Part shown: piece after piece, positions 35,255 through 47,083 of the stretch
Numbering within the stretch: position 1 is the first letter of the stretch
Layout: every line of letters starts with the position of its first letter
Made by a program: the position numbers and the translations under genes
Notes under the pieces: model-generated
The model's input: the letters and a program-made list of their open reading frames with translations, nothing else
Database searches by the model: none
What the model was told of the DNA's origin: nothing
Assembly: GCF_018138085.1 (NCBI RefSeq)
Contig: NZ_CP073105.1
Location: forward strand, 2,542,001-2,606,000
Origin: Stutzerimonas stutzeri
GTDB taxonomy: Bacteria; Pseudomonadota; Gammaproteobacteria; Pseudomonadales; Pseudomonadaceae
Direction of reading: 5' to 3'
DNA length: 64,000 bases

Positions 35255-35644
35255 TCAAGACCCTTCCAGCGCCAGCCAGACGCCTCGCTCCAGGTCACTG
35301 AAGAAAAACGGCTTCTGCAAGGTGGGAATGTCGGAGAAACGCGCGTCCATTCCTCCGGCGCCATAACCGGTCGCAAACAGCAGCGGAATATTACGCGCCA
35401 TGAGCTGCTCGGCGATGGGAAAGCTGGGTACACCGTCGAGGTTGACGTCGAGTACCGCCAGATCGAAATTGCCGGTCTCTGCCGCTTGCAAGCCGTCGGC
35501 AAATCGCGAAAGCAGCTCGACGTGCGCACAACCGATATCGATCAGCATGTCCTCGAGCAGCATACCGACCAACGCCTCGTCCTCGACGACCAGGACCCGC
35601 AGGCGTCCGAAGGGATCTTGAGCGGTATCGGGATCATCAGTCAT
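35255..35644 (-). CDS. Single-domain response regulator
   Basis: The protein has 129 residues from the ATG at 35644 and only a receiver domain: RVLVVEDEALVGMLLEDMLI (acidic pocket), D66 in LAVLDVNLDG as phosphoacceptor, LFATGYGAGG and LQKPFFFSDL with the conserved lysine. The start overlaps the kinase stop by 4 bp (ATGA), so kinase and regulator are translationally coupled. No output domain, so it acts on a partner protein or as a phosphate sink. Confidence 0.9.
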   Translation of the reverse strand: MTDDPDTAQDPFGRLRVLVVEDEALVGMLLEDMLIDIGCAHVELLSRFADGLQAAETGNFDLAVLDVNLDGVPSFPIAEQLMARNIPLLFATGYGAGGMDARFSDIPTLQKPFFFSDLERGVWLALEGS

Positions 35645-37428
35645 GGCAGCGGCACCTCGATATGGCATTCCACCCCTTCGACCGGGTAGGCCAATTGCAC
35701 ATCGGCACCAAGCTCACCCGCGAGCCCACGCTCGAGCAGGCGCGACCCGAACCCCTTGCGTACCGGGGACGACACGGCAGGCCCACCGAGCTCTTTCCAA
35801 TGCAGATGCAGGCAGCGTCCCGTCTTGCAGGCCACGATTTGCCATTGCAGGCGGACATACCCCGCCTCACTGCTCAGCGCCCCGTATTTGGCCGCGTTGG
35901 TGCACAGCTCATGCAGCGCCATCGCCAGCGCCAATGCTGCCTTGGGTCGCAGACGTTGTGACGGGCCTGCCACGATGAAGCGTTTGTGGTCGTGGGCCTG
36001 AAAAGGTGCCGCCGCCTGATCGACGATGTCGTTCAGGTTCGCGGCCTCCCAGTTCTCCCGCGACAGCACGTCATGCGCCTTGGACAGCGCGATCAAGCGC
36101 CCTTCGAACCAGCGATAGCCTTCGCTGACATCGTCATGACGGAAACTCTGCGCAGCGATCGACTGCACGGTCGCCAGCGTGTTCTTGACGCGGTGATTGA
36201 GTTCGTTGAGCAGGAGCTGGCGATGATCTTCGGCCACCTTTCGCTCGGTGATGTCGACCAGCATGTTCACCGCGCCGATCACAGTGCCGGCTTTGTTACG
36301 CAATGGCGCGGGATAGGCGAGAAACGGCACACGGGTGCCGTCTGGCCGCTCGGCCACCGCCTCGGCCCCGTGAATGGGACGTTGTTCCTTCAGCGCAACG
36401 GCCATGGGGCACGCATCGTGAGGTAATGGAGTGCCGTCCGGCCAGTACAGCCGCCAGGTCACGCACCATTCATCGGTACCAATGGCCGGGGTGCGCCCCG
36501 CCAGGTCGACGCAGGCCTGGTTGAAGAAGGCCACCTTGCCGTTGGCGTCAGTGGTATAGACGGCGGTTGGCAAGGCATCGAGCAGCTCGCGCAGGCGCCG
36601 CTCGGCTTCCTGATTGGCGGCTTCCAGACGCTTGCGGTCGGTGATATCTCGCGTCACTGCCAGTTGCGTGAAGCCGGGCGATGCGCCCGGCGGGGCATCG
36701 GGCAACGCCAGCGGCACGGCATGGGTTTCCATGTGCCGGCGAGTGCCACCCAGGCTGATGATGTCGAATTCCCAGCTGAGCTTTTCACCGTTGCAGACAC
36801 GTCGATGCTGGTCGCGCCAATACTCGCGATGTTCCGGGGCGATCAGGTCGTATACGCATTGCCCCTCCACATCGGCGGCGGTCTCGGCCCCAACCATGCG
36901 CAGGCCTGCCGGGTTCATTTGCACCAGCGTGCCATCCTGGTCGACGATCTTCACGCACTCGGGGGTGTTTTCCACGATCGCCGTCAGCCATTCGACACTG
37001 CGGCGGCGATCGGCATCGCCTTGGCGGGCCGGCGTGTTGCCCTGAAAGCAGACGACAGCGCCCGTGATTTGCCCGGTATCGCTGCGCAAGGCCTGGATAT
37101 TGGCCAGCACCGGCGCCGCCTCATCGTCGGGCCGTTCGATCAGCAAGGCGATGTCCTGCCCGGGATGGCCTGTACGTATGGTCTCCGCCAAGGGCGTATC
37201 GGCAAAGGGCATCAGCGTCTTGTCCGGGCAAAGGATGCGCAGCCGCCCGTACAGCCGCAGACCATCGCCACACAGCTGGCTGGCGACTCGGTTGTACCGC
37301 TGCACCGCACCGTCGGCATCGAGCGTGCAGACGCCGATCGGCAGCAGGTCCAGCATGTGTTCCTCGAATGGCAACGGATGCTCGAAAGGCGCGACGACAG
37401 GGTTACCGGGGCTATCTGTGCTCAACAT
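35641..37428 (-). CDS. PAS-containing HWE-family sensor histidine kinase
   Basis: The protein has 595 residues and no membrane helix, so it is cytoplasmic. Three PAS-type domains (about 25-130, 145-270, 280-395) precede the kinase core. Phosphoacceptor H412 lies in LNELNHRVKNTLATVQSIA, then ALALAMALHELCTNAAKYGA (N-box) and the HWE signature in LHLHWKELGGPAVSS. The signal is unknown; the first PAS could bind a small ligand or flavin but lacks a LOV cysteine motif. It is coupled to the single-domain regulator and divergent from mmsA. Confidence 0.9.
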   Translation of the reverse strand: MLSTDSPGNPVVAPFEHPLPFEEHMLDLLPIGVCTLDADGAVQRYNRVASQLCGDGLRLYGRLRILCPDKTLMPFADTPLAETIRTGHPGQDIALLIERPDDEAAPVLANIQALRSDTGQITGAVVCFQGNTPARQGDADRRRSVEWLTAIVENTPECVKIVDQDGTLVQMNPAGLRMVGAETAADVEGQCVYDLIAPEHREYWRDQHRRVCNGEKLSWEFDIISLGGTRRHMETHAVPLALPDAPPGASPGFTQLAVTRDITDRKRLEAANQEAERRLRELLDALPTAVYTTDANGKVAFFNQACVDLAGRTPAIGTDEWCVTWRLYWPDGTPLPHDACPMAVALKEQRPIHGAEAVAERPDGTRVPFLAYPAPLRNKAGTVIGAVNMLVDITERKVAEDHRQLLLNELNHRVKNTLATVQSIAAQSFRHDDVSEGYRWFEGRLIALSKAHDVLSRENWEAANLNDIVDQAAAPFQAHDHKRFIVAGPSQRLRPKAALALAMALHELCTNAAKYGALSSEAGYVRLQWQIVACKTGRCLHLHWKELGGPAVSSPVRKGFGSRLLERGLAGELGADVQLAYPVEGVECHIEVPLP

Positions 37429-37662
37429 CTGTATCTATCTCAAACTCACTATTGGCTCTCGCTTCATCGACCTTGCAGCGGGGAAAACCGGCGCAGGCGT
37501 GGGCTCGCCCGACGCATTCGGCACATTCGCTCTACGCTTGATGACTGTGCATTTGTGCAGAACCACTATGCGGTAACCCGCATTGATGTAAACAAATCTG
37601 CACCCTAGGATCAGGGGGACGTGATCCGCTTTATTCAATAACAACAATCGCTAGGACCCACC

Positions 37663-39174
37663 ATGACCCAGTCAAGTGCCATCCCCACAGTCAAGCTCCT
37701 GATCGGCGGTGAGCTGGTCGAGTCGTCTACCACCGAGTGGCGCGACATTATCAACCCTGCGTCTCAGGAAGTCCTGGCCCGTGTGCCTTTCGCTACCGAA
37801 GCGGAAATGAATGCCGCCGTTGCCAGCGCCAAGGAAGCCTTCAAGACCTGGCGCAAGACGCCAATTGGCGCGCGCTCGCGGATCTTCCTCAAGTACCAGC
37901 AGCTGATACGTGAAAACATGAAGGAGCTGGCGGCCATCCTCACCGCCGAACAGGGCAAGACCCTGCCTGACGCCGAGGGCGACGTGTTCCGCGGGCTGGA
38001 AGTGGTCGAACACGCCGCCGGCATCGGCAACCTGCAACTCGGTGAACTAGCCAACAACGTCGCCACGGGCGTCGATACCTATACCCTGCTGCAACCGCTG
38101 GGCGTTTGTGCCGGCATCACCCCGTTCAACTTCCCGGCGATGATCCCGTTGTGGATGTTCCCGATGGCCATCGCCACCGGCAACACCTTCGTCCTCAAGC
38201 CGTCCGAACAGGACCCGATGGTGACCATGCGCCTCGCCGAGCTGGCGCTGGAAGCCGGCGTACCCCCAGGCGTGCTCAACGTCATCCATGGTGGCGCCGA
38301 TGCGGTGAACATGATCTGCGATCACCCGGACATCAAGGCCGTTTCCTTCGTCGGCTCGACCAAGGTCGGCACCCACGTCTACAACCGCGCCAGCCAGGCC
38401 GGCAAGCGCGTGCAATGCATGATGGGCGCGAAGAATCACGGCATCATCCTGCCCGACGCACACAAGGAGCAGACACTCAACGCCATCGCCGGCGCGGCCT
38501 TCGGCGCGGCGGGTCAGCGCTGCATGGCGCTATCGGTGCTGATCCTGGTGGGCGAGGCGCAAAGCTGGCTGCCGGACCTGGTCGCCAAGGCCAAGACACT
38601 GAAGGTCAATGCCGGCGCAGAAAGCGGCACCGACGTCGGCCCGGTAGTCTCCTGTGCTGCGCTGGATCGCATCGGTTCGCTGATCGAGCGCGGCGTCTCG
38701 GAAGGCGCCGAACTGGTGCTGGACGGCCGCAACCCGCAAGTGGCCGGCTACGAGAAGGGCAATTTCGTTGCGCCGACGATTTTCTCCGGAGTGACGCCCG
38801 AGATGAGCATCTACCGTGAGGAAATCTTCGGCCCCGTGCTCTGCGTGATGCAGGTCGACACCCTCGACCAGGCCATCGAACTGATCAACGCCAACCCCAA
38901 CGGTAACGGCACGGCGGTGTTCACCCGTTCCGGCGCGGCAGCGCGACACTTCCAGGAAGAGATCGATGTCGGTCAGGTGGGCATCAACGTGCCGATTCCG
39001 GTACCGGTGCCGATGTTCTCCTTCACCGGCTCGCGCGCCTCCAAGCTCGGCGACCTCGGCCCGTATGGCAAGCAGGTGGTGCAGTTCTACACCCAGACCA
39101 AGACCGTCACCCAGCGCTGGTTCGACGAGAACGAAGTCGGCGGATCGGTCAACACCACCATCAACCTGAAATAA
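37663..39174 (+). CDS. mmsA: Methylmalonate-semialdehyde dehydrogenase (CoA-acylating)
   Basis: The protein has 503 residues, usual for MmsA. It converts methylmalonate semialdehyde plus CoA and NAD+ to propionyl-CoA and CO2 in valine (and thymine) breakdown. Catalytic C287 in [43 protein letters not shown]. The MGAKNH segment, where ordinary aldehyde dehydrogenases have the general-base Glu, is typical of the CoA-acylating subgroup. It starts a rightward valine operon; AGGA precedes the ATG. Confidence 0.95.
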   Translation: MTQSSAIPTVKLLIGGELVESSTTEWRDIINPASQEVLARVPFATEAEMNAAVASAKEAFKTWRKTPIGARSRIFLKYQQLIRENMKELAAILTAEQGKTLPDAEGDVFRGLEVVEHAAGIGNLQLGELANNVATGVDTYTLLQPLGVCAGITPFNFPAMIPLWMFPMAIATGNTFVLKPSEQDPMVTMRLAELALEAGVPPGVLNVIHGGADAVNMICDHPDIKAVSFVGSTKVGTHVYNRASQAGKRVQCMMGAKNHGIILPDAHKEQTLNAIAGAAFGAAGQRCMALSVLILVGEAQSWLPDLVAKAKTLKVNAGAESGTDVGPVVSCAALDRIGSLIERGVSEGAELVLDGRNPQVAGYEKGNFVAPTIFSGVTPEMSIYREEIFGPVLCVMQVDTLDQAIELINANPNGNGTAVFTRSGAAARHFQEEIDVGQVGINVPIPVPVPMFSFTGSRASKLGDLGPYGKQVVQFYTQTKTVTQRWFDENEVGGSVNTTINLK

Positions 39175-39242
39175 CCGCGGCGGGCGTCGTGGCATAGGTC
39201 GCGGCGCCGCCAAACGCCCCCAATAAGAAAAAGGAAACGGCC

Positions 39243-40133
39243 ATGCATATCGGTTTTCTCGGACTCGGCAACATGGGCGGGCCCATGGCCCATAACCTGC
39301 TCAAGGCCGGCCATCAAGTCTGTGTCTACGACCTTTCCGCGGCGGCGGTCTCCAACCTGGTGGAAGCCGGCGCGAAGGAAGCCACCTCGCCCGCTGGCGT
39401 CGCCCAGGCCGGTGTGGAAGTGATCATCACGATGTTGCCGGCAGCCACTCACGTGAAGCAGGTCTATCTCGGCGAGGACGGCCTGCTCGCCCACGTGCCC
39501 GCCGGCGTACTGCTGATCGACTCATCGACGATCGACCCGATGAGCGCACGCGAAGTCGCCGCCGCAGCAGCGGAAAAAGGCAATCCGATGCTCGACGCCC
39601 CCGTCTCCGGCGGCACCGTCGGCGCGGCAGCCGGCACCCTGACCTTCATGGTCGGAGGCAGCGACGCAGACTTTCAGAAGGCTCAGCCGATCCTCGCGAC
39701 AATGGGCAAGAACATCGTCCACTGTGGTGGCAGCGGCAACGGCCAAGTGGCCAAGGTCGCCAACAACCTGTTGCTCGGCATCTCCATGATCGGCGCCGCC
39801 GAAGCGATGTCCCTGGGCGTCGCGCTGGGAATGGACCCCAAGGTCCTGGCCGGGGTGATCAACTCGTCCAGCGGTCGCTGCTGGAGTTCCGAGATCTACA
39901 ACCCCTTTCCAGGGGTAGTGGAAAACAGCCCGGCCTCACGCGACTACAGCGGCGGCTTCGGCACCGATCTGATGCTCAAGGACCTGGGGCTCGCCAGCGA
40001 AGCGGCCAAACAGGTACGCCAGCCGGTTATCCTCGGCGGTCTCGCGCAGCAGCTGTACCAGGCCTTCAGCATGCAGGGCAACGGTACGCTGGACTTCTCC
40101 GCGATCATCAAACTCTACCGTCAGGAGCATTGA
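39243..40133 (+). CDS. mmsB: 3-hydroxyisobutyrate dehydrogenase
   Basis: The protein has 296 residues. NAD-binding motif HIGFLGLGNMGGPMAHNLLK at the N-terminus, substrate loop DAPVSGGTVGAAAGTLTFMV, and catalytic lysine in GQVAKVANNLLLG. It oxidises 3-hydroxyisobutyrate to methylmalonate semialdehyde, the step before MmsA. It lies 68 bp after mmsA and just ahead of the hydrolase gene, a typical mms order. AGGAAA ribosome site before ATG. Confidence 0.95.
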   Translation: MHIGFLGLGNMGGPMAHNLLKAGHQVCVYDLSAAAVSNLVEAGAKEATSPAGVAQAGVEVIITMLPAATHVKQVYLGEDGLLAHVPAGVLLIDSSTIDPMSAREVAAAAAEKGNPMLDAPVSGGTVGAAAGTLTFMVGGSDADFQKAQPILATMGKNIVHCGGSGNGQVAKVANNLLLGISMIGAAEAMSLGVALGMDPKVLAGVINSSSGRCWSSEIYNPFPGVVENSPASRDYSGGFGTDLMLKDLGLASEAAKQVRQPVILGGLAQQLYQAFSMQGNGTLDFSAIIKLYRQEH

Positions 40134-40135
40134 GC

Positions 40136-41191
40136 ATGACCCAGGCAGAAGCGCCGGTACTGATCGAGGTCCGCAACCGCGTCGGCTACCTCACCCTCAA
40201 CCGTCCGGCGGGACTGAACGCCGTGACGCTGCCGATGGTGCGCAGCCTTCATCGTCAGCTGCAGGATTGGGCGGACGATCAGGACGTGGTCGCCGTGGTA
40301 CTTCGCGCCGCAGGCGAGAAAGCCTTCTGCGCCGGCGGTGACATCCGCTCGCTGTACGACAGCTACCAGAACGGCGAGGACCTTCACCGCGCCTTCTTCG
40401 AGGAGGAATACGCCCTCGACCAGTACATCCACGCCTACAGCAAACCGCTGCTGGCACTGATGAACGGATTTGTGCTCGGCGGTGGCATGGGGCTGGTCCA
40501 AGGCGCCTCGCTGCGGGTGATTTCCGAACGCACGCGCATGGGCATGCCTGAAGTGGGCATCGGCTATTTTCCAGATGTCGGCGGCAGTTATTTTCTGCCG
40601 CGTCTGCCGGGCAATCTCGGCATCTACATGGGCGTGACCGGCAATCATGTGGGTTCGGCCGATGCGTTGTATGCCGGCCTGGCCGATTACTCTGTGCCCT
40701 ACGAGCGGTTCGCTGAGCTGGAACAACGCCTGGATCAACAAGACTGGCGCTCGCCGGCCCAGGCGACACTGACGAATATGGTCAGCTCCATGGGCTGTTC
40801 CGAGCTGCCGGACGCATCATTCAAGGCGCTCTTCCCTGCCATCGAAAAGCATTTCGCCCACGACAGCATTGCCGGCATTCGCCAGTCACTCGCCGAGGAA
40901 AACCGCCCCGAGTATCGCGACTGGGCCGCCGAAACGCTCAAGGTCATCGACAGCCGTTCGCCCCTGTCGCTCAGCGTCACGCTGGAGATGCTCCGTCGCG
41001 GACGCACGCTGTCGCTGGCCGAATGCTTTCGCATGGAGCTGCACCTGGACCGCCAATGGTTCGATCACGGCGACATCATCGAAGGCGTTCGCGCGCTGAT
41101 CGTCGACAAGGACAAGAGTCCGCGCTGGAATCCGCCTACGCTGACTGAAGTCACGCCGCAGCGGGTTGCCGATTTCTTCGCGGGCGTCTGA
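40136..41191 (+). CDS. 3-hydroxyisobutyryl-CoA hydrolase (crotonase fold)
   Basis: The protein has 351 residues, longer than simple enoyl-CoA hydratases (about 260), as expected for HIBCH. Motifs: AFCAGGDIRSLYDS (oxyanion hole), NGFVLGGGMGLVQGASLRV and MPEVGIGYFPDVGGSYFLPR, the classical HIBCH stretch with the catalytic glutamate. It releases CoA from 3-hydroxyisobutyryl-CoA, upstream of MmsB. The ATG at 40136 fits the AGGAG spacing; a TTG two codons earlier overlaps the mmsB stop. Confidence 0.92.
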   Translation: MTQAEAPVLIEVRNRVGYLTLNRPAGLNAVTLPMVRSLHRQLQDWADDQDVVAVVLRAAGEKAFCAGGDIRSLYDSYQNGEDLHRAFFEEEYALDQYIHAYSKPLLALMNGFVLGGGMGLVQGASLRVISERTRMGMPEVGIGYFPDVGGSYFLPRLPGNLGIYMGVTGNHVGSADALYAGLADYSVPYERFAELEQRLDQQDWRSPAQATLTNMVSSMGCSELPDASFKALFPAIEKHFAHDSIAGIRQSLAEENRPEYRDWAAETLKVIDSRSPLSLSVTLEMLRRGRTLSLAECFRMELHLDRQWFDHGDIIEGVRALIVDKDKSPRWNPPTLTEVTPQRVADFFAGV

Positions 41192-41203
41192 GAGGAGCCA
41201 TCC

Positions 41204-42355
41204 ATGCAAGACATCGAACTGAGCGAAGAGCAGCGGATGATCCGCGATATGGCGCGCGACTTCGCCCGCGCCGAAATCGCGCCCAAGGCCCAGGCCTGGG
41301 AGCAGGCCGGCTGGATCGGCGATGACACCGTGACGCAACTGGGCGAGCTCGGATTGCTGGGCATGATCGTTCCCGAGCAATGGGGCGGCACCTACATCGA
41401 TTACGTCGCCTACGCGCTGGCAGTCGAGGAAATCTCCGCCGGCGATGGCGCCATCGGCGCCTTGATGAGCATCCACAGCTCGGTCGGCTGCGGGCCCATC
41501 CTCAAATACGGTACACCGGAGCAGCAGGACCAATGGCTGCCGGACCTGGCTACGGGCCGGGCCATCGGCTGTTTCGCCCTCACCGAACCCCAAGCCGGCT
41601 CGGAAGCGCACAACCTGCGCACCCGCGCCGTGCTGGAAAACGGCGAATGGGTGATCAACGGCGCTAAGCAGTTCGTCAGCAATGGCAAGCGCGCGAAGAT
41701 CGCCATCGTCTTCGCGGTCACCGATCCTGATCTCGGCAAGAAGGGCCTGTCGGCGTTCCTGGTGCCCACCGACAACCCCGGTTTCGTCGTCGACCGCATG
41801 GAAAGCAAGATGGGGATCCGTGCCTCGGACACCTGTGGCGTGACCCTTCGCGACTGCCGCATCCCGGAAGCCAACCTGCTCGGCCCGCGTGGCAAGGGCC
41901 TGGCAATCGCCCTGTCGAATCTCGAAGGCGGCCGCATCGGCATCGGCGCCCAGGCCCTGGGCATCGCCCGCGCGGCGTTCGAGGCAGCGCTGGGTTATGC
42001 CCGCGAGCGCATCCAGTTCGACAAGCCGATCATCGAGCACCAGAGCGTGGCCAACATGCTCGCCGACATGCACACCCGCCTGAACGCCGCGCGCCTGCTG
42101 ATCCTGCATGCCGCGCGCCTGCGCAGCGCCAATCTGCCGTGCCTGTCCGAAGCCTCCCAGGCCAAGCTGTTCGCCTCGGAGGTCGCCGAGTACGTCTGTT
42201 CCAAGGCCATGCAGATCCACGGCGGCTACGGTTATCTGGAGGACTATCCGGTCGAGCGCTACTACCGCGATGCGCGTATCACCCAGATCTACGAAGGCTC
42301 CAGCGAGATCCAGCGGCTGCTGATCGCGCGCGAGCTGAACAATTACGGGCTGTGA
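41204..42355 (+). CDS. Acyl-CoA dehydrogenase, probably isobutyryl-CoA dehydrogenase
   Basis: The protein has 383 residues. FAD-dependent acyl-CoA dehydrogenase with [16 protein letters not shown], catalytic base E364 in [12 protein letters not shown] and [15 protein letters not shown]. Position 12 bp after the hydrolase with GAGGAG ribosome site places it in the valine operon, where the needed enzyme is isobutyryl-CoA dehydrogenase (isobutyryl-CoA to methacrylyl-CoA). The exact chain specificity is inferred from context. Confidence 0.87.
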   Translation: MQDIELSEEQRMIRDMARDFARAEIAPKAQAWEQAGWIGDDTVTQLGELGLLGMIVPEQWGGTYIDYVAYALAVEEISAGDGAIGALMSIHSSVGCGPILKYGTPEQQDQWLPDLATGRAIGCFALTEPQAGSEAHNLRTRAVLENGEWVINGAKQFVSNGKRAKIAIVFAVTDPDLGKKGLSAFLVPTDNPGFVVDRMESKMGIRASDTCGVTLRDCRIPEANLLGPRGKGLAIALSNLEGGRIGIGAQALGIARAAFEAALGYARERIQFDKPIIEHQSVANMLADMHTRLNAARLLILHAARLRSANLPCLSEASQAKLFASEVAEYVCSKAMQIHGGYGYLEDYPVERYYRDARITQIYEGSSEIQRLLIARELNNYGL

Positions 42356-42509
42356 TGAGGCGGGCTTGGTGCTGAAAGGGAAACAATGCGGAGGTATTGA
42401 CGACCGGTAGGCACGGACCTCTCGCACGACGACAACCGCAAGCAGTATTCCGAATGGCAGATGGCGGCCTGGCAGGCGCCACCCAGAGAACAATAAAAAG
42501 GATACGAAG

Positions 42510-44153
<1,644 letters not shown>

Positions 44154-44183
44154 CTGCACGGCACGGCTAACCGAACTACGAAC

Positions 44184-44435
44184 GTAGGATGGGTGAAACC
44201 CATCAGCCATATAGGACAGGAGAAACCATCAGACAGGACCGCCATCCGGTCAGCCAGGGTCCGCTGTGGGCGCGTCAGCCGCTCGATGGGTTGCACCCAT
44301 CCTACAAGAGCATTAGTACGGCGAACCAAACTACGTTCGTAGGATGGGTGCAACCCATCAGAGAGGACCGTCACCCAGCCTCAGCCAGGGTCCGAAGTGA
44401 CCCCGCCAGCCGCTCGATGGGTGCACCCATCCTAC
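44184..44435. repeat. Two REP-type units, GTAGGATGGGTG family
   Basis: Units at 44184-44305 and 44339-44435, offset 155 bp. Each begins GTAGGATGGGTG-AACCCATC and ends GATGGGT-CACCCATCCTAC, so arms of the whole unit are inverted and each end is itself a small hairpin. Together with their flanks they fill the 351-bp gap between two genes; no gene is seen. Confidence 0.85.
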
Positions 44436-44504
44436 GAGTAACAATGCGGGTGAAACGGATCATCCGCCTGAATCGATGCGCTATGCCTCGGGAGCTCGAT
44501 ATCG

Positions 44505-45575
44505 ATGGATAAATCGCAACCTCGCCAAGGCCCTCTGCTCGGGCTGCGCGTGCTGGAATTCGCCAGCATCGGGCCCGGCCCGCACTGCGCGATGCTGCTG
44601 GCCGACCTCGGCGCCGAGGTGATCCGCATCGAGCGCGAGGGCGGAAATGGCTGGCCCAATCCGGTGGCCGATCGCGGCCGCAAGCGGCTGACCCTGGATA
44701 TCCGCACCGATGCAGGTCGTCAGCAGTGCCTGACGCTCGCCGACGGCGCCGACGTCATCATCGAAGGCATGCGCCCGGGCGTGATGGAGCGGCTGGGCCT
44801 CGGCCCGGAGCAGGCTCACGCACGCAACCCACGACTGGTCTACGGCCGCATGACCGGCTGGGGCCAGACCGGGCCATTGGCCCAAAGCGCCGGACACGAC
44901 ATCAACTACCTGGCCATCACCGGCGCACTGGCCGCAATCGGTGGCCGTGAAGGCCCGGCAATCCCGCCGCTCAACTTGGTCGGCGACTTCGGCGGCGGCT
45001 CGTTGTATCTGGCGTTCGGCATCATGGCGGCGCTGTGGGAGCGCGAACGATCAGGCCAAGGCCAAGTGGTCGATGCCGCCATCATCGACGGCGTGTCCTC
45101 GATGATGACCTTCTTCGCCGGGCTGCTGCCCAGCGGCGCCATCTCGCTGGAGCGCGACCGCAACCTGCTCTCAGGCGCCGCCCCACATTACCGCTGCTAC
45201 ACCTGTGCGGACGGCCGCGACATCGCCGTCGGGCCACTGGAACCGCAGTTTTTTGCCGAGCTGATGCAGCGCATCGAGGCGCCCGATGCCCTGCTTAATG
45301 GCTGCACGGGCCCCAAACTCTGGCCGGAGCAGAGCGAGCAGCTTGCGGAGCTGTTTGCCACACGAACCCAAGCTCAATGGTGCGCCCTGCTCGAAGGCAC
45401 CGATGCCTGCTTCGCGCCGGTACTTACACTGGACGAAGCCGCACAGCACCCGCACATGCAAGCACGTGGCGTGTACCGCGATATCGACGGCGCCCTACAC
45501 GCGGCTCCGGCACCGCGGTTTTCACGTACGCCAGGGGCGATCCGGACATCGCAGAACGCCGACGGCTGGAGCTGA
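44505..45575 (+). CDS. CaiB/BaiF CoA-transferase family, alpha-methylacyl-CoA racemase-like
   Basis: The protein has 356 residues. Family III CoA transferase fold: GLRVLEFASIGPGPHCAMLL, ADLGAEVIRIE, LDIRTDAGRQQCL, GMRPGVMERLGLGPE, YGRMTGWGQTGPLAQSAGHD with the catalytic Asp of the HD motif, INYLAITGAL. H and D of AGHDINY match the racemase catalytic pair. An alpha-methylacyl-CoA racemase would fit a locus handling 2-methyl-branched acyl-CoAs. CoA-transferase activity is the alternative. Confidence 0.86.
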   Translation: MDKSQPRQGPLLGLRVLEFASIGPGPHCAMLLADLGAEVIRIEREGGNGWPNPVADRGRKRLTLDIRTDAGRQQCLTLADGADVIIEGMRPGVMERLGLGPEQAHARNPRLVYGRMTGWGQTGPLAQSAGHDINYLAITGALAAIGGREGPAIPPLNLVGDFGGGSLYLAFGIMAALWERERSGQGQVVDAAIIDGVSSMMTFFAGLLPSGAISLERDRNLLSGAAPHYRCYTCADGRDIAVGPLEPQFFAELMQRIEAPDALLNGCTGPKLWPEQSEQLAELFATRTQAQWCALLEGTDACFAPVLTLDEAAQHPHMQARGVYRDIDGALHAAPAPRFSRTPGAIRTSQNADGWS

Positions 45576-45583
45576 GCGCTCTT

Positions 45584-45881
45584 GTAGGAGCGGGCTCTGC
45601 CCGCGAACCGCAGCCACGCGGAACCCGGGATCGCAACCAGAGGTTGCTCCTACAAAAAGCAGCCGATTCATTGGCTAAACAGGCGCACCTCGCCCCTGTA
45701 GGAGCGGGCTCTGCCCGCGAACCGCCGCCACGCGGAAACCCAGATCGCAACCAGAGGTTGCTCCTACAAAGAGCAGCCGATTCATTGACTGACAGGCGCA
45801 CCTCGCCCCTGTAGGAGCGGGCTCTGCCCGCGAACCGCAGCCACGCGGAACCCGAAGTCGCAACCAGAGGTTGCTCCTACA
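45584..45881. repeat. Three REP-type units, GTAGGAGCGGGC family
   Basis: Units start at 45584, 45698 and 45811 (114 and 113 bp apart) with GTAGGAGCGGGCTCTGCCCG and end with GAGGTTGCTCCTAC. Arms are inverted, inner part folds on GCGGGC/GCCCGC. They fill the 365-bp gap between convergent genes and may help terminate or protect both mRNAs. Confidence 0.88.
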
Positions 45882-45940
45882 AGAGCAGCCGATTCAGCGA
45901 CTGAACAAAAGTGCCTCGCCCGGTGATGCGGCTCGGGCAA

Positions 45941-47074
45941 TCACTCGCCCAGATTGCGCGCAATCACCAATCGCTGGATGTCACTGGTGCCTTCGTAGAT
46001 CTGGCAGACGCGCACGTCGCGGTAGATGCGCTCTACCGGAAAATCTTTGAGATAACCGTAGCCACCCAGCGTCTGGATCGCTGCCGAGCAGACCTTCTCG
46101 GCCATTTCGGAGGCGAACAGCTTGGCCATGGATGCTTCAACCAAAGCCGGCTGGCCGGCCTCGCGAAGCGCCGCGGCGTGCAACACCATCTGCCGGGCCA
46201 CGGCGATCTGCGTCGCCATGTCGGCCAGGCGGAAGGCAACGGCCTGATGTTCGCTGATCGCCTTGCCGAAGGCCTCTCGCTCGCGAGCATAGTCGCGAGC
46301 CGCTTCGAACGCTGCTCGCGCCATCCCGACCGCCTGGGCCGCGATGCCGATGCGGCCGCCTTCCAGATTGGCCAGGGCGATGCGGTACCCCTCGCCCTCC
46401 TCGCCAAGGCGCTGGGATTCGTGCACACGCATGTCTTCGAACGCCAGTTGGCAGGTGTCCGAGGCATGCTGACCAAGCTTGTCCTCGACACGCACCACCT
46501 GGTAGCCGGGCGTGTCGGTGGGCACGATAAAGGCGCTGATGCCGCGCTTGCCGGCGTCCGGGTCGGTCACGGCGAAGACGATTACCGTGCCGGCATGCTG
46601 GCCCGAAGTAATGAACTGCTTGGCGCCATTGAGCACATAGTTGTCGCCGTCACGCCGGGCGCGGGTACGCAGGCTGCTGGCGTCGGAGCCGGCATGCGGC
46701 TCGGTGAGCGCGAAGGCGCCGATCTGCGCACCACTGGCGAGCGGCGTCAGGTAACGCTGCTTCTGCTCTTCGTTGCCGAAACGCAGGATCGGCACGCAAC
46801 CGACCGAGTTGTGCACGCTCATGATGGTCGAGCAGGCGCCATCACCCGCGGCGATTTCTTCCAGTGCCAGCGCATAGGCCATGTAGCCGGTCTCGCTGCC
46901 GCCCCACTGCTCCGGGCAAAGCATGCCGAAAAAACCGAGTTCAGCCATCTCGGCAATCGCCTCGGCTGGGTAGCGATGTTCACGGTCCCAATCGGCGGCA
47001 AACGGCTTGAGGCGTTCCTGGGCGAACTGCCGGGCCATGTCCCGGATGCTGGTTTGGTCTTCGTTGAGCAACAT
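45941..47074 (-). CDS. Acyl-CoA dehydrogenase, short/branched-chain type
   Basis: The protein has 377 residues. [18 protein letters not shown], catalytic Glu in [18 protein letters not shown], and [17 protein letters not shown]. It is the last gene of a leftward unit with thiolase and 3-hydroxyacyl-CoA dehydrogenase, similar to the short/branched (isoleucine-type) set of Pseudomonas (fadAx-fadB2x region). The likely substrate is 2-methylbutyryl-CoA or a similar short acyl-CoA; this is inferred from context. Confidence 0.88.
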   Translation of the reverse strand: MLLNEDQTSIRDMARQFAQERLKPFAADWDREHRYPAEAIAEMAELGFFGMLCPEQWGGSETGYMAYALALEEIAAGDGACSTIMSVHNSVGCVPILRFGNEEQKQRYLTPLASGAQIGAFALTEPHAGSDASSLRTRARRDGDNYVLNGAKQFITSGQHAGTVIVFAVTDPDAGKRGISAFIVPTDTPGYQVVRVEDKLGQHASDTCQLAFEDMRVHESQRLGEEGEGYRIALANLEGGRIGIAAQAVGMARAAFEAARDYAREREAFGKAISEHQAVAFRLADMATQIAVARQMVLHAAALREAGQPALVEASMAKLFASEMAEKVCSAAIQTLGGYGYLKDFPVERIYRDVRVCQIYEGTSDIQRLVIARNLGE

Positions 47075-47083
47075 GGCAAATCC

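Noticed and set aside
37515..37545. GGCAC-containing stretch upstream of mmsA as sigma54 promoter
   Set aside because: The GC element is not at the fixed 10-bp distance from GG, so the match fails.
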